Shown here: positions 1-7,900 of the stretch, piece by piece
Layout: every line of letters begins with the position of its first letter
How positions within the stretch are numbered: the stretch's first letter is position 1
Source: Phycisphaerales bacterium
Lineage (GTDB): Bacteria > Planctomycetota > Phycisphaerae > Phycisphaerales > SM1A02
Direction: 5' to 3'
Assembly: GCA_020427625.1 (NCBI GenBank)
Contig: JAGQOI010000403.1
Span: forward strand, 1 to 11,041
Length of the DNA: 11,041 nucleotides
The notes under the pieces: generated by a model
The model's input: only the letters and a program-made list of their open reading frames with translations
Told to the model about the DNA's origin: nothing
The model's database searches: none
Made by a program: the position numbers and the translations under genes

Positions 1-486
<486 letters not shown>

Positions 487-525
487 GCCCGGCGTCGAGT
501 CCGCTGCATCGGCACGATGAACCGT

Positions 526-542
526 CCCGGGACGCGCCCGGG
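526..542 (+). terminator. Stem-loop between groEL1 and groES (possible terminator or processing site)
   Basis: CCCGGG (526-531) can pair with CCCGGG (537-542) across the loop ACGCG, a six-pair all-GC stem 40 bases after the groEL1 stop. No T-run follows, so it does not meet the usual intrinsic-terminator pattern. It may cause partial termination or protect the 3' end of the groEL1 mRNA. In such GC-rich DNA a stem this size can also arise by chance. Confidence 0.35.
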
Positions 543-550
543 CGGCATGA

Positions 551-580
551 ACGAACGACCACGAACGATTACGAACGAAT
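551..580 (+). repeat. Three 10-bp tandem repeats directly upstream of groES
   Basis: The octamer ACGAACGA occurs at 551, 561 and 571, each followed by two variable bases (CC, TT, AT), giving an exact 10-bp period. The array ends 21 bases before the groES ATG and just before its Shine-Dalgarno. The period is close to one DNA helical turn, so a protein could bind all three on one face. An unstructured A-rich leader that aids translation is the alternative. It does not match CIRCE or HAIR heat-shock operators. Confidence 0.75.
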
Positions 581-587
581 CAGTTTC

Positions 588-594
588 GGAGAAG
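588..594 (+). promoter_or_regulatory. groES ribosome-binding site
   Basis: GGAGAAG lies at 588-594, with the GGAG core ten bases from the ATG at 602. It is the clearest Shine-Dalgarno among groES, groEL2, dnaJ and grpE; the other three have only weak matches. Confidence 0.7.
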
Positions 595-601
595 ACCCAA
601 C

Positions 602-892
602 ATGGCCGTCAAGCCTCTTGAAGACCGCGTCCTGATCAAGCCGCTCGATCCGGAGACGAAGACCGCGTCCGGCATCTTCCTTCCGGAATCGGCGAAGGAG
701 AAGCCCATGCAGGGCAAGATCGTCGCCGTCGGTCCCGGTCGCCTGCTGGACAGCGGCGAGCGGGTGAAGCCCACGGTGAAGAAGGGCGACACCGTCGTGT
801 ACGGCAAGTACGCCGGCACCGAGATCGAGATCAAGAACAACCCGCACCTCATCATGCGCGAGAGCGAACTGCTCGGCGTCATCGAGGGCTGA
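602..892 (+). CDS. groES: Co-chaperonin GroES (Hsp10)
   Basis: The product is the 10-kDa lid of the chaperonin; seven copies cap the GroEL ring and close the folding chamber in the cytosol. The 96 residues match the usual length (about 97). The N-terminus (MAVKPLEDRVLIKPLD) is the canonical GroES opening, followed by the mobile loop at about 17-33 with the hydrophobic tripeptide I-F-L that contacts GroEL, then the G-K-I-V-A-V-G-P-G strand and the V-V-Y-G-K-Y and E-S-E-L-L-G-V signatures. The start is fixed by the conserved N-terminus and the GGAGAAG site. It lies 115 bp after groEL1 and 117 bp before groEL2, so one GroES probably serves both chaperonins. Identification is certain. Confidence 0.98.
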   Translation: MAVKPLEDRVLIKPLDPETKTASGIFLPESAKEKPMQGKIVAVGPGRLLDSGERVKPTVKKGDTVVYGKYAGTEIEIKNNPHLIMRESELLGVIEG

Positions 893-923
893 GGAACGAG
901 TCGTCGGCGACCATCGGTCCCGC

Positions 924-939
924 GTCGGCCGCGGCCGAC
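924..939. repeat. 16-bp perfect palindrome in the groES-groEL2 gap
   Basis: Bases 924-939 (GTCGGCCGCGGCCGAC) are a perfect palindrome 31 bp after the groES stop. As RNA it can form a six-pair stem with a four-base loop. It could be an operator, an mRNA processing site that sets the GroES:GroEL ratio, or chance in GC-rich DNA. No T-run follows, so it is not a standard terminator. Confidence 0.45.
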
Positions 940-1009
940 CTGATCGATGCTCGTCCGGGCTCGTCTGATTCCGCACCTGAGAACCGACCACGATTCTCCG
1001 AGATCCACC

Positions 1010-2623
1010 ATGTCCACCAAGCAGATGAAATTCGATGCCGCCGCGCAGCAGGAGTTCCGGCGCGGCGTGGAGCAGATCGCCCGCGCGGTCGCCGTCACGA
1101 TGGGACCCGCCGGTCGTCACGTCGTCGTGCAGAAGTCCTACGGCGGTCCGACCGTCACGAAGGACGGCGTGAACGTCGCGAAGGAGATCGAGCTCCCGCA
1201 GCCCTTCGAGAACATGGGCGCGAAGATGGTCAACCAGGTCGCGAAGAAGGTCGGCGAGGTCGCCGGTGACGGCACCACGACCGCGACCGTGCTCGCGCAC
1301 GCCATCTTCTCGACCGGTCTGAAGCACGTCACGTCGGGCGCGAACGCGGTCGCCGTGCAGCGGGGCGTCAACGATGCCGCGCGGATCGCCGGCGAGGCGA
1401 TCCAGGCGATGGCGAAGTCCTGCAAGGGCAAGGACGACTACCGCAAGGTCGCGACCGTCTCCGCGAACCACGACGTCGAGATCGGCAAGCTCATCGCCGA
1501 GGCGATCGCGAAGGTCGGCGCCGACGGCGTCGTCGAGGTCGAGGAAGGCAAGTCCGCCGAGACGACGCTCGACTACGTCGAGGGCATGGGCTTCGACAAG
1601 GGCTTCCTGAGCCCGTACTTCATCACCGATCCGAAGGCCGCCGAGTGCGTGCTGGAGGACTGCGCGATCCTCATCCACGAGAAGAAGATCTCGAACCTCG
1701 CGGACCTGCTTCCGCTGCTCAACAAGATCGCGACCTCCGGCAAGCCGCTGCTCGTGATCGCGGAAGAGGTCGAGAACGAGGCGCTCGCGGCGCTGGTCGT
1801 GAACCGTCTCCGCGGCGTGCTCCAGATCTGCGCCGTGAAGGCGCCGGGCTTCGGCGATCGGCGCAAGGCGATGCTCGGCGACATCGCCGTGCTCACCGGC
1901 GGCACCTTCTTCTCGGAGGACCTCGGTCGCAACCTCGAGGACATCGACCTCAAGGAACTCGGCCGCGCCAAGAAGATCGTCGTCACCAAGGATGCGACCA
2001 CCATCATCCAGGGCGCCGGCAAGAAGGCGGAGATCACCACCCGCGCGAACCAGATCCAGGCCCAGTACGACAAGTCCACGAGCGACTACGACCGCGAGAA
2101 GCTCCAGGAACGACTCGCCAAGCTCACCGGCGGCGTCGCCGTGCTCAACGTCGGCGGCGCGACCGAGGTCGCCATGAAGGAACGACGCGATCGCGTCGAC
2201 GACGCCCTGCACGCGACCCGCGCGGCCGCGAAGGAGGGCTTCGTGCCCGGCGGCGGCGTCGCGTTCCTGCGGGCCATCGAGACCGTCGAGAACGCCCGCA
2301 AGAAGGCCAGGGGCGACGAGAAGATCGGCTTCGGCATCGTCGCCGAGGCGCTCACGCTCCCCGCGAAGCAGATCGCCGAGAACGCCGGCTTCGACGGCGA
2401 CGTCGTCGTCGAGAAGATCCTCGCCGGCAAGGACGGCTTCGGCTTCAATGCCGCGACCGGCGACTACGAGGACCTCGTGAAGGCCGGCATAATCGATCCC
2501 GCGATGGTCGCCCGCACCGCGCTGCTCCACGCATCGTCCGTCGCCGGGCTCATGCTCACGACCGACGTCGTCGTCACCGAGCTCAAGGGCGATGCGAAAC
2601 CCGTCGAGGACGCGATCAGCTGA
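1010..2623 (+). CDS. groEL: Chaperonin GroEL, copy 2, complete, lacking the GGM tail
   Basis: This is a full-length 60-kDa chaperonin of 537 residues (E. coli has 548) that folds proteins in an ATP-driven cage with GroES. Numbering almost matches E. coli: Asp52 (TKDG), Asp87 (GDGTT), Asp398 (DDALHATRAA) and the glycine loop at 413-416 are present, as are N480-A-A and D496, so the ATPase site is canonical. The apical domain has the expected hydrophobic groove (about 230-268). The protein ends in DAKPVEDAIS with no Gly-Gly-Met repeats. I chose the ATG at 1010 because MSTKQMKF matches the normal GroEL start; an in-frame ATG at 947 would add 21 unrelated residues. The Shine-Dalgarno is weak. It lies 117 bp after groES and is presumably cotranscribed with it. 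Identification is certain; tail loss is directly visible, its consequence is inferred. Confidence 0.98.
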   Translation: MSTKQMKFDAAAQQEFRRGVEQIARAVAVTMGPAGRHVVVQKSYGGPTVTKDGVNVAKEIELPQPFENMGAKMVNQVAKKVGEVAGDGTTTATVLAHAIFSTGLKHVTSGANAVAVQRGVNDAARIAGEAIQAMAKSCKGKDDYRKVATVSANHDVEIGKLIAEAIAKVGADGVVEVEEGKSAETTLDYVEGMGFDKGFLSPYFITDPKAAECVLEDCAILIHEKKISNLADLLPLLNKIATSGKPLLVIAEEVENEALAALVVNRLRGVLQICAVKAPGFGDRRKAMLGDIAVLTGGTFFSEDLGRNLEDIDLKELGRAKKIVVTKDATTIIQGAGKKAEITTRANQIQAQYDKSTSDYDREKLQERLAKLTGGVAVLNVGGATEVAMKERRDRVDDALHATRAAAKEGFVPGGGVAFLRAIETVENARKKARGDEKIGFGIVAEALTLPAKQIAENAGFDGDVVVEKILAGKDGFGFNAATGDYEDLVKAGIIDPAMVARTALLHASSVAGLMLTTDVVVTELKGDAKPVEDAIS

Positions 2624-2649
2624 TCGCCCTCGTCAACCCGTGAATCCGG

Positions 2650-2679
2650 CGCGGGATCGGGCGACCACCCGATCCCGCG
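2650..2679 (+). terminator. Strong stem-loop between groEL2 and dnaJ
   Basis: Bases 2650-2661 pair perfectly with 2668-2679: a 12-bp GC-rich stem with a six-base loop (CGACCA), 26 bases after the groEL2 stop and 36 before dnaJ. No U-tract follows, so full intrinsic termination is doubtful. An attenuator or a 3'-protecting/processing stem that makes groEL mRNA more abundant than dnaJ-grpE mRNA is likely. The structure is directly visible; its function is inferred. Confidence 0.7.
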
Positions 2680-2715
2680 ACTGTCTCCAGGCCCGGCCCC
2701 CCGGAACGTCTCGCC

Positions 2716-3873
2716 ATGGCGACCACCCGCGACTACTACGAGATCCTCAGCGTCGAACGCACCGCGTCCGGCGACGAGATCAAGCGCTCGTACCGGCGCC
2801 TCGCGATGAAGTACCACCCCGACCGCAATCCCGACGACGCCGTCGCCGAGACGCGGTTCAAGGAGTGCGCCGAAGCCTACGAGGTGCTGTCCGACCCCGA
2901 CAAGCGCTCCGTCTACGACAAGTACGGACACGCCGGACTCCGATCGACCCCCGGACACGACTTCAACTCGATGCACGTCGAGGACATCTTCTCGATGTTC
3001 AACGACATCTTCGGGGGCGGCGGCGGCGGCGGCGGCGCGCGGCGAGGCGGGCGCGGCGGCGTGCCCCGCGGGTACGACCTCGAGACCGAGGTCGAGATCA
3101 CCCTCGAGGAAGTCCTCGACGGCGCCGAACGCGAGGTCGACTTCAAACGACTCGACGTCTGTCAGACCTGCACCGGCACCGGCGCCAAGCCGGGCACGAA
3201 GGCGCAGTCCTGCCAGACCTGCGGCGGACAGGGCAAGGTCGCCCAGGCCGGCTTCGGCGGCATGTTCCGCATGGTCACGACCTGTCCCGATTGTCGCGGG
3301 TCCGGAACGATCATCGTCGACAAGTGCGCCGACTGTCGCGGCTCCGGCCGCGTGTCCGTCCGTCGACGCCTCACGGTGCGCATCCCGCCCGGCGTTCGTT
3401 CCGGACAGGCCGTGCGCCTCACCGGCGAAGGCGAGCCGCCTCGCCCGGAACAGAGTCCTACCGGACAGGGCATCCGCGGCGACCTGCACGTCGTGGTGCG
3501 GGTGAAGGCGCACAAGCGGTTCGAGCGGGACGGGGATCATCTGCTCATCGCGCTGCCGATCGCGTTCGCCCAGGCCGCGCTCGGCGACGAGATCGAGATC
3601 GACGGCATCGACGGTCCGGTGTCGGTGACGATTCCGGCGGGCACGCAGCACGGCGCGTTGTTCCGGGTGAAGGAAGCGGGTCTGCCGAACCTCCAGAGTT
3701 CGCGTCGCGGCGATCTGGTCGCGATCGTGCAGCTCGTCGTGCCTCGCAAGCTCACGGAAGCGCAGAAGAAGTTGCTGTCGGCCTACGCGGAGACGGAGGA
3801 GCTCATCGTGACGCCGTCCGCGCAGCACCCGTCGCTGTGGGAGAAGATCAAGGACGCGGTGACCGGCGGCTGA
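2716..3873 (+). CDS. dnaJ: Chaperone protein DnaJ (Hsp40)
   Basis: DnaJ delivers unfolded clients to DnaK and stimulates its ATPase. The 385 residues have the full type I layout. The J domain (about 5-72) carries HPD at 34-36. A short Gly-rich segment (about 75-118) includes eight consecutive glycines at 100-107. The zinc-finger domain has four CxxCxGxG repeats starting at C149, C166, C190 and C204. Two C-terminal substrate-binding domains follow. The Gly/Phe region is unusual in being mostly pure glycine followed by Arg/Gly, with few Phe. The ATG at 2716 gives the standard TTRDYYEIL opening; only a weak GGAACG lies seven bases upstream. It follows groEL2 by 92 bp (with a strong stem-loop) and precedes grpE by 25 bp. 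No dnaK is in the window. Confidence 0.98.
   Translation: MATTRDYYEILSVERTASGDEIKRSYRRLAMKYHPDRNPDDAVAETRFKECAEAYEVLSDPDKRSVYDKYGHAGLRSTPGHDFNSMHVEDIFSMFNDIFGGGGGGGGARRGGRGGVPRGYDLETEVEITLEEVLDGAEREVDFKRLDVCQTCTGTGAKPGTKAQSCQTCGGQGKVAQAGFGGMFRMVTTCPDCRGSGTIIVDKCADCRGSGRVSVRRRLTVRIPPGVRSGQAVRLTGEGEPPRPEQSPTGQGIRGDLHVVVRVKAHKRFERDGDHLLIALPIAFAQAALGDEIEIDGIDGPVSVTIPAGTQHGALFRVKEAGLPNLQSSRRGDLVAIVQLVVPRKLTEAQKKLLSAYAETEELIVTPSAQHPSLWEKIKDAVTGG
3016..3036 (+). repeat. GGC trinucleotide microsatellite in dnaJ
   Basis: Seven uninterrupted GGC triplets, preceded by extra Gs, encode part of the polyglycine linker after the J domain. Slippage in units of three would only change linker length. It is reported as a low-complexity tract, not as a regulatory element. 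Confidence 0.85.
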
Positions 3874-3898
3874 CGCCGGACCGCCTCGGAACGAAGCC

Positions 3899-4504
3899 AT
3901 GACTCCGAAGGATGAATCCATCGATACGACGCCGGCGAGCGACGCGTCCGACGAGCGCGACGCCGTCGATGCCGCCCGCGTCCAGGCGCTCGCCGAGACG
4001 CTGGCCGCGAAGTACGACGCCGACCTCACCCTCGATGCCGCGGCGATCATCGACCGCCTCGAGGTCGAGCGCGACCAGGCGATCGCGGGGCGCCAGCGGG
4101 CGTTGGCGGACTACGCGAACTTCCAGCGTCGTTCCCGCGAGAACGAAGCCCGGGCGTTGACGCTGGGCGCGACGGGCGTCGTGCGCTCGGTGCTCGACGT
4201 CGCCGACCACTTCGAACTCATCCTCAACCAGGCCGGGTCGGCGATGACGGTCGAGCAGCTCCTCGACGGCGTGCGCCTCGTGCACGCCGAACTCATGAAG
4301 GCGCTCGAGGGACACGAGGTCGTCCGGGTCGAGCCCGCGCCCGGCGACGTGTTCGATCCGAACCGGCACGAGGCCATGCTGCGCCAGTCCGCCGAAGGCA
4401 TCGAGCCGAACCACGTCGTCATGCTGCTCCAGCCCGGCTGGGCGATGGGCGACGTCGTGCTCCGCCCGGCGAAGGTCTCCGTGTCGCCCGGCGAGGAGGA
4501 GTGA
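3899..4504 (+). CDS. grpE: Nucleotide exchange factor GrpE
   Basis: GrpE releases ADP from DnaK and so resets the Hsp70 cycle; it acts as a cytosolic dimer. The 201-residue protein has an acidic disordered N-terminus (about 1-28), a long helical region (about 28-110) with the family pattern D-Y-A-N-F-Q-R-R (71-78), and a C-terminal beta domain with FDPNRHEAM (152-160) and the closing QPGWAMGDVVLRPAKV (178-193). Length and motifs fit the family. The ATG at 3899 has GGAACG five bases upstream, the same weak site seen before dnaJ. It follows dnaJ by 25 bp and is almost joined to the zinc-ribbon gene, so dnaJ-grpE-zinc ribbon is very likely one operon. The order dnaJ-grpE without dnaK departs from the common grpE-dnaK-dnaJ arrangement. 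Identification is secure. Confidence 0.96.
   Translation: MTPKDESIDTTPASDASDERDAVDAARVQALAETLAAKYDADLTLDAAAIIDRLEVERDQAIAGRQRALADYANFQRRSRENEARALTLGATGVVRSVLDVADHFELILNQAGSAMTVEQLLDGVRLVHAELMKALEGHEVVRVEPAPGDVFDPNRHEAMLRQSAEGIEPNHVVMLLQPGWAMGDVVLRPAKVSVSPGEEE
4494..4499 (+). promoter_or_regulatory. Shine-Dalgarno of the zinc-ribbon gene, inside the grpE 3' end
   Basis: AGGAGG lies within the last Glu codons of grpE, nine bases before the GTG at 4509. It is a strong match and supports the GTG start. The position suggests translational coupling to grpE. Confidence 0.75.
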
Positions 4505-4508
4505 TCCG

Positions 4509-4946
4509 GTGCCGACCTACGACTACGTCTGCGAGAAGTGCGGGCACGAGTTCGAACTCTTCCAGTCCATGACCGCGCCCGTCAAGCGCAAGTGCCCGTC
4601 CTGCGGCAAACTCGCGCTCAAACGTCTCATCGGCATCGGCGCCGCCGTCCTCTTCAAGGGTGGCGGCTTCTACGAGACCGACTACCGCAGCGACTCCTAC
4701 GCCAAGGGCGCCGAGGCGGAGAAGAAAGCCGCCGAAGCGAAGTCCGACACGACGTCCGACGCCAAGTCCGGCGACGCCAAGTCCGGTGACACGAAGTCCG
4801 GTGACGCCAAGGCGCCGACGAGCGATGCGCCCGCGAAGACCGGCGACGCGAAGACCTCGGAGCCGAAGACGTCCGACGCGAAGAAGACCGACGCCGGGAA
4901 GACGGCGCCGAAGAAGTCGTCCTCGAAGAAGCCGCGCTCCGGCTGA
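4509..4946 (+). CDS. FmdB-type zinc-ribbon protein with a long Lys/Ser/Asp/Ala tail
   Basis: The first 45 residues are a putative regulatory-protein FmdB-family zinc ribbon: PTYDYVCEKCGHEFE, with zinc ligands C8, C11, C29 and C32. The biochemical role of this family is not well established; the name comes from a formamidase-linked gene. Residues about 46-62 are a short Gly-rich stretch ending FYETDYR, also typical of the family. Residues 68-145 are low-complexity and highly charged (SGDAK-like repeats, then Lys/Ser-rich), probably disordered, with a basic end (KKSSSKKPRSG) that could bind nucleic acid or ribosomes. It starts with GTG four bases after the grpE stop behind a strong Shine-Dalgarno, so it is coexpressed with the chaperone genes. 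A link to protein quality control is inferred from that context only. Confidence 0.88.
   Translation: MPTYDYVCEKCGHEFELFQSMTAPVKRKCPSCGKLALKRLIGIGAAVLFKGGGFYETDYRSDSYAKGAEAEKKAAEAKSDTTSDAKSGDAKSGDTKSGDAKAPTSDAPAKTGDAKTSEPKTSDAKKTDAGKTAPKKSSSKKPRSG
4767..4811 (+). repeat. 15-bp tandem repeats in the zinc-ribbon gene tail
   Basis: Three copies of a 15-base unit (TCCGGYGACGCCAAG, with one variant) start at 4767, 4782 and 4797 and encode Ser-Gly-Asp-Ala/Thr-Lys. A degenerate copy precedes them. They explain the charged repeat tail and suggest growth by duplication. Confidence 0.85.
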
Positions 4947-4969
4947 TGCGCTGCCGCGGTTCGACCGTC

Positions 4970-7900
4970 TCAGAACCCGATGTGATGCACGTCGCCCGAC
5001 CGGACGTCCAGCCGGACGGCGCCGTCGTCGTCGCGGTCGACGGGCGCGCCGTCGAGGCTGCGGATCGGCGCCGTCGACGGTCCGCGCACGAGCAGCGCGC
5101 CGTCCGCCGTCGCCCGCAGCGTCGCCTCGGTCGGACGCCCGTCGCGCCACGCGAGGTCGACGATCGCGCCGCCTCGGGCGCGGAGACCGGTCACGCGTCC
5201 CTCCGCCCACGCGCCGGGCAGCGCGGGCAGGAGGTGGATCGTGCCGTCGTGCGACTGGAGCAGCATCTCGGCGATGCCCGCGCAGGCGCCGAAGTTGCCG
5301 TCGATCTGGAACGGCGGGTGACTGTCGAACAGGTTCGGCAGGGCCGAGTCGGCCAGCAGGTGCGCGAGGTGGTCGTGCGCCTCGTCGCCTCGCTCGAGAC
5401 GAGCCGCGAAGTTCACGAGCCAGGCGCGGCTCCACCCGGTGTGTCCCCCGCCGTGCGCCAGTCGGAAGTCGAGCGAGCGCTCGATCGCCGCGATCATCTC
5501 CGGCGTGTCGCGACGCGTGAACTGGCGCCCGGGATGGAGTCCGTAGAGATGCGACATGTGCCGATGGCCGGGCTCGGCCTCCGCGAACGGCAGCGGCCAC
5601 TCCATGAGTCGTCCGTCGGCGCCGATGCCGGGCATGGCGAGTCGGGCCCGCGCCTCGCGCACGCGTTCGACGATCTCGTCGTCGGCGAGGCCGAGCGCGG
5701 TCGCCGCCTCGATCGTGTTCGTGAAGAGGTCCCAGATGATCTCCTGGTCCATGGACGGTCCCATGGTGAGGCACGCGCGGGTGCCGTCGGGCGCGATGAA
5801 CGTGTTCTCGGGCGAGTTCGACGGGCCGCTCACGAGCGCGCCGGTCTCGGGGTGCGGGACGAGCCAGTCGAGGAAGAACACGCACGCCTCGCGGAGCACG
5901 GGGAACCCGCGTTCGCGGAGGCCGTCGAGATCCCGGGTGAATTCGTAGTGTTCCCAGAGATGTCGCGCGCACCACGCGCCGCCGCCGATCCACTGGCCCC
6001 AGACCGGTTCGCCGATCGGCGCCGTGAACCACCACGCGTCGGTGGTGTGGTGCGCGACCCATCCGTCGCAGCCGTACGTCGTCCGCGCCGTCGCGCGCCC
6101 CGAGTCGCGGATGCGATCGATGAGGTCGAACATCGGCTCGTGACATTCCGACAGGTTCGTCACCTCGGCCGGCCAGTAGTTCATCTGGACGTTGATGTTG
6201 AGGTGGTAGTCGCTGTTCCACGGTGCCGCGAGGTGCTCGTTCCACAGACCCTGGAGGTTCGCGGGCATGCAGTGCGGACGCGAACTGCCCATGAGCAGGT
6301 AGCGTCCGAACTGGAAGTACGTCGCGCCCAGGTCCGGGTCGGCGGCACCGGACGCGACGGCGTCGAGACGCACGTCCGTCGGCGCGTCGACCGCCGGGCC
6401 GAGGTCGAGGGAGACCCGGTCGAACAGCGCGCGATGATCGGCGACGTGGGTCGCCCGCAGCACGTCGGCCCGGACCGGCGTCGCGTCGAATCGCGCGAGC
6501 ATCGCGGCCGTGTCGCGCTCGGGATCCGCGCCGTCGCGGTAGTCCGTGCCGGCGACGAGAAGGATCGTCGCCGCCGTCGCGTGCTCCACCCGCAGCGCGC
6601 TCGCGTCGGCCGAGACGAACCCGCCCTCGGGAATCACACGCACCCGCGCGACGAAATGCACGCCGGGATGCGCGCCGTCCTGCGTCGCGCGGCCGCGCAT
6701 CACGAGCCGGTCCGGCGCCTCCGCCGTCGTCGCGGCATCGGCGGCGCGATCGAGCGCGAGGTCGAACGCCAGTCCGTGCGGCGTCGATGACTCGATGCGG
6801 ATGACGATCGCGTCGTCCGGCGCGCTGGCGAACACGTCGCGGGTGATCGTCGTCTCGCCGCGCCGGTACGTCGTGCGGGCGATGCCCGTCGCAAGATCGA
6901 GTTCGCGCCGGTAGTCGCTCACCGGCGTCGGGGACCGGTCGAAGTCGAGGCGGAGATCGCCGAGCGTCTGGTAGCTGCGGATGAGGCGCTCGGCGAGGAC
7001 CTCGCGCTTCATGAGACGTTCGGCCGCGGCAAACCGTCCCGCGAACACGTGCGCCCGCGCCTCCGCGAGCGTCGCCGCGCCGGCGGGACGATCGCGATCG
7101 AACGCGTGTCCGGCCCACAGCGTGTCCTCGTTGAGTTGGATTCGTTCCGAGTCGACGGCGCCGAACACCATCGCGCCGAGGCGACCGTTGCCGACCGGCA
7201 GCGCCTCGGTCCACGTCGTCGCGGGTCGCCGGTACCACAGGCGCGGGTCGGGCGTCGCGGCCGCGCCGCGGCGCGGCGACGCGGGCGCGACCTGCATCGG
7301 TCCCGGCCAGTCGTCGGTGCGGAACGACGACGCGGGCAGTCCGGCGCCGTTGAAGAGGTTCGGCTCATCGGCGGCGCCCCAGCCGTACCGGGCCGCGACG
7401 GGCTTCGGCACCTCGGGCGACGAGACGACGATGGTGTCGCCCTCGATGGTCGCGGTCGCCGGGTGGAACACGCGATCGTCGCCGGCGACGAGCATGTGGG
7501 TGAGCGGCCCGTCGCGGGCGACGAGTCCGCCGTCGGCGTGATCGAGGCGGAGTCGGATGCGGTCGCCCTCGACGGTCATGTCGCGGTAGAGCGGACCCGA
7601 GCAGACGAGGTCGGCGTGTCCGTAGGTTCCGGCAAGGGCCCAGAGCGCGAGTCGGTGCCCGACGTCGTGCTTGTTGCGCGGGTGGATGTCGCGCGGGTTG
7701 CCGATGTCCATGGTGACGGCCATGCCGGTGTTCGGCACGCGGAGCGCGAGCCTCTGCGCCTCGCGGAGTTCGGCCGCCTCGCCGGTGTCGCCGCCGTAGC
7801 GGAACGGCGCGATCTGGACGAACAGGAACGGGAAGTCGCCCTGGTTCCAGTGTTCGCGCCAGTCGCGGATCATGTCGGGAAAGAGCGTGCGGTACTGAGC

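Noticed and set aside
982..994. 13-base match AACCGACCACGAT upstream of groEL2, repeated inverted at 10856-10868
   Set aside because: A few 13-base matches are expected by chance in a window this size, and the two contexts differ.
947..1009. Upstream in-frame ATG that would extend GroEL2 by 21 residues
   Set aside because: The extra residues resemble nothing in GroEL, while MSTKQMKF at 1010 matches the normal family start.
569..2530. Long open frame on the minus strand opposite groES and groEL2
   Set aside because: It is antisense to two unmistakable genes, and its Asp/Leu/Arg/Ala-rich product is what GC-rich codon use gives by chance.
4947..4969. Terminator between the convergent zinc-ribbon and esterase/fucosidase genes
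   Set aside because: The 23-bp gap has no T-run and no convincing stem; the transcripts probably overlap.
4419..7238. A 900-residue open frame on the minus strand overlapping the fucosidase module in another frame
   Set aside because: The product is dominated by Arg, Gly, Pro and Ala with no domain, and the overlapping frame carries the full GH95 catalytic set.
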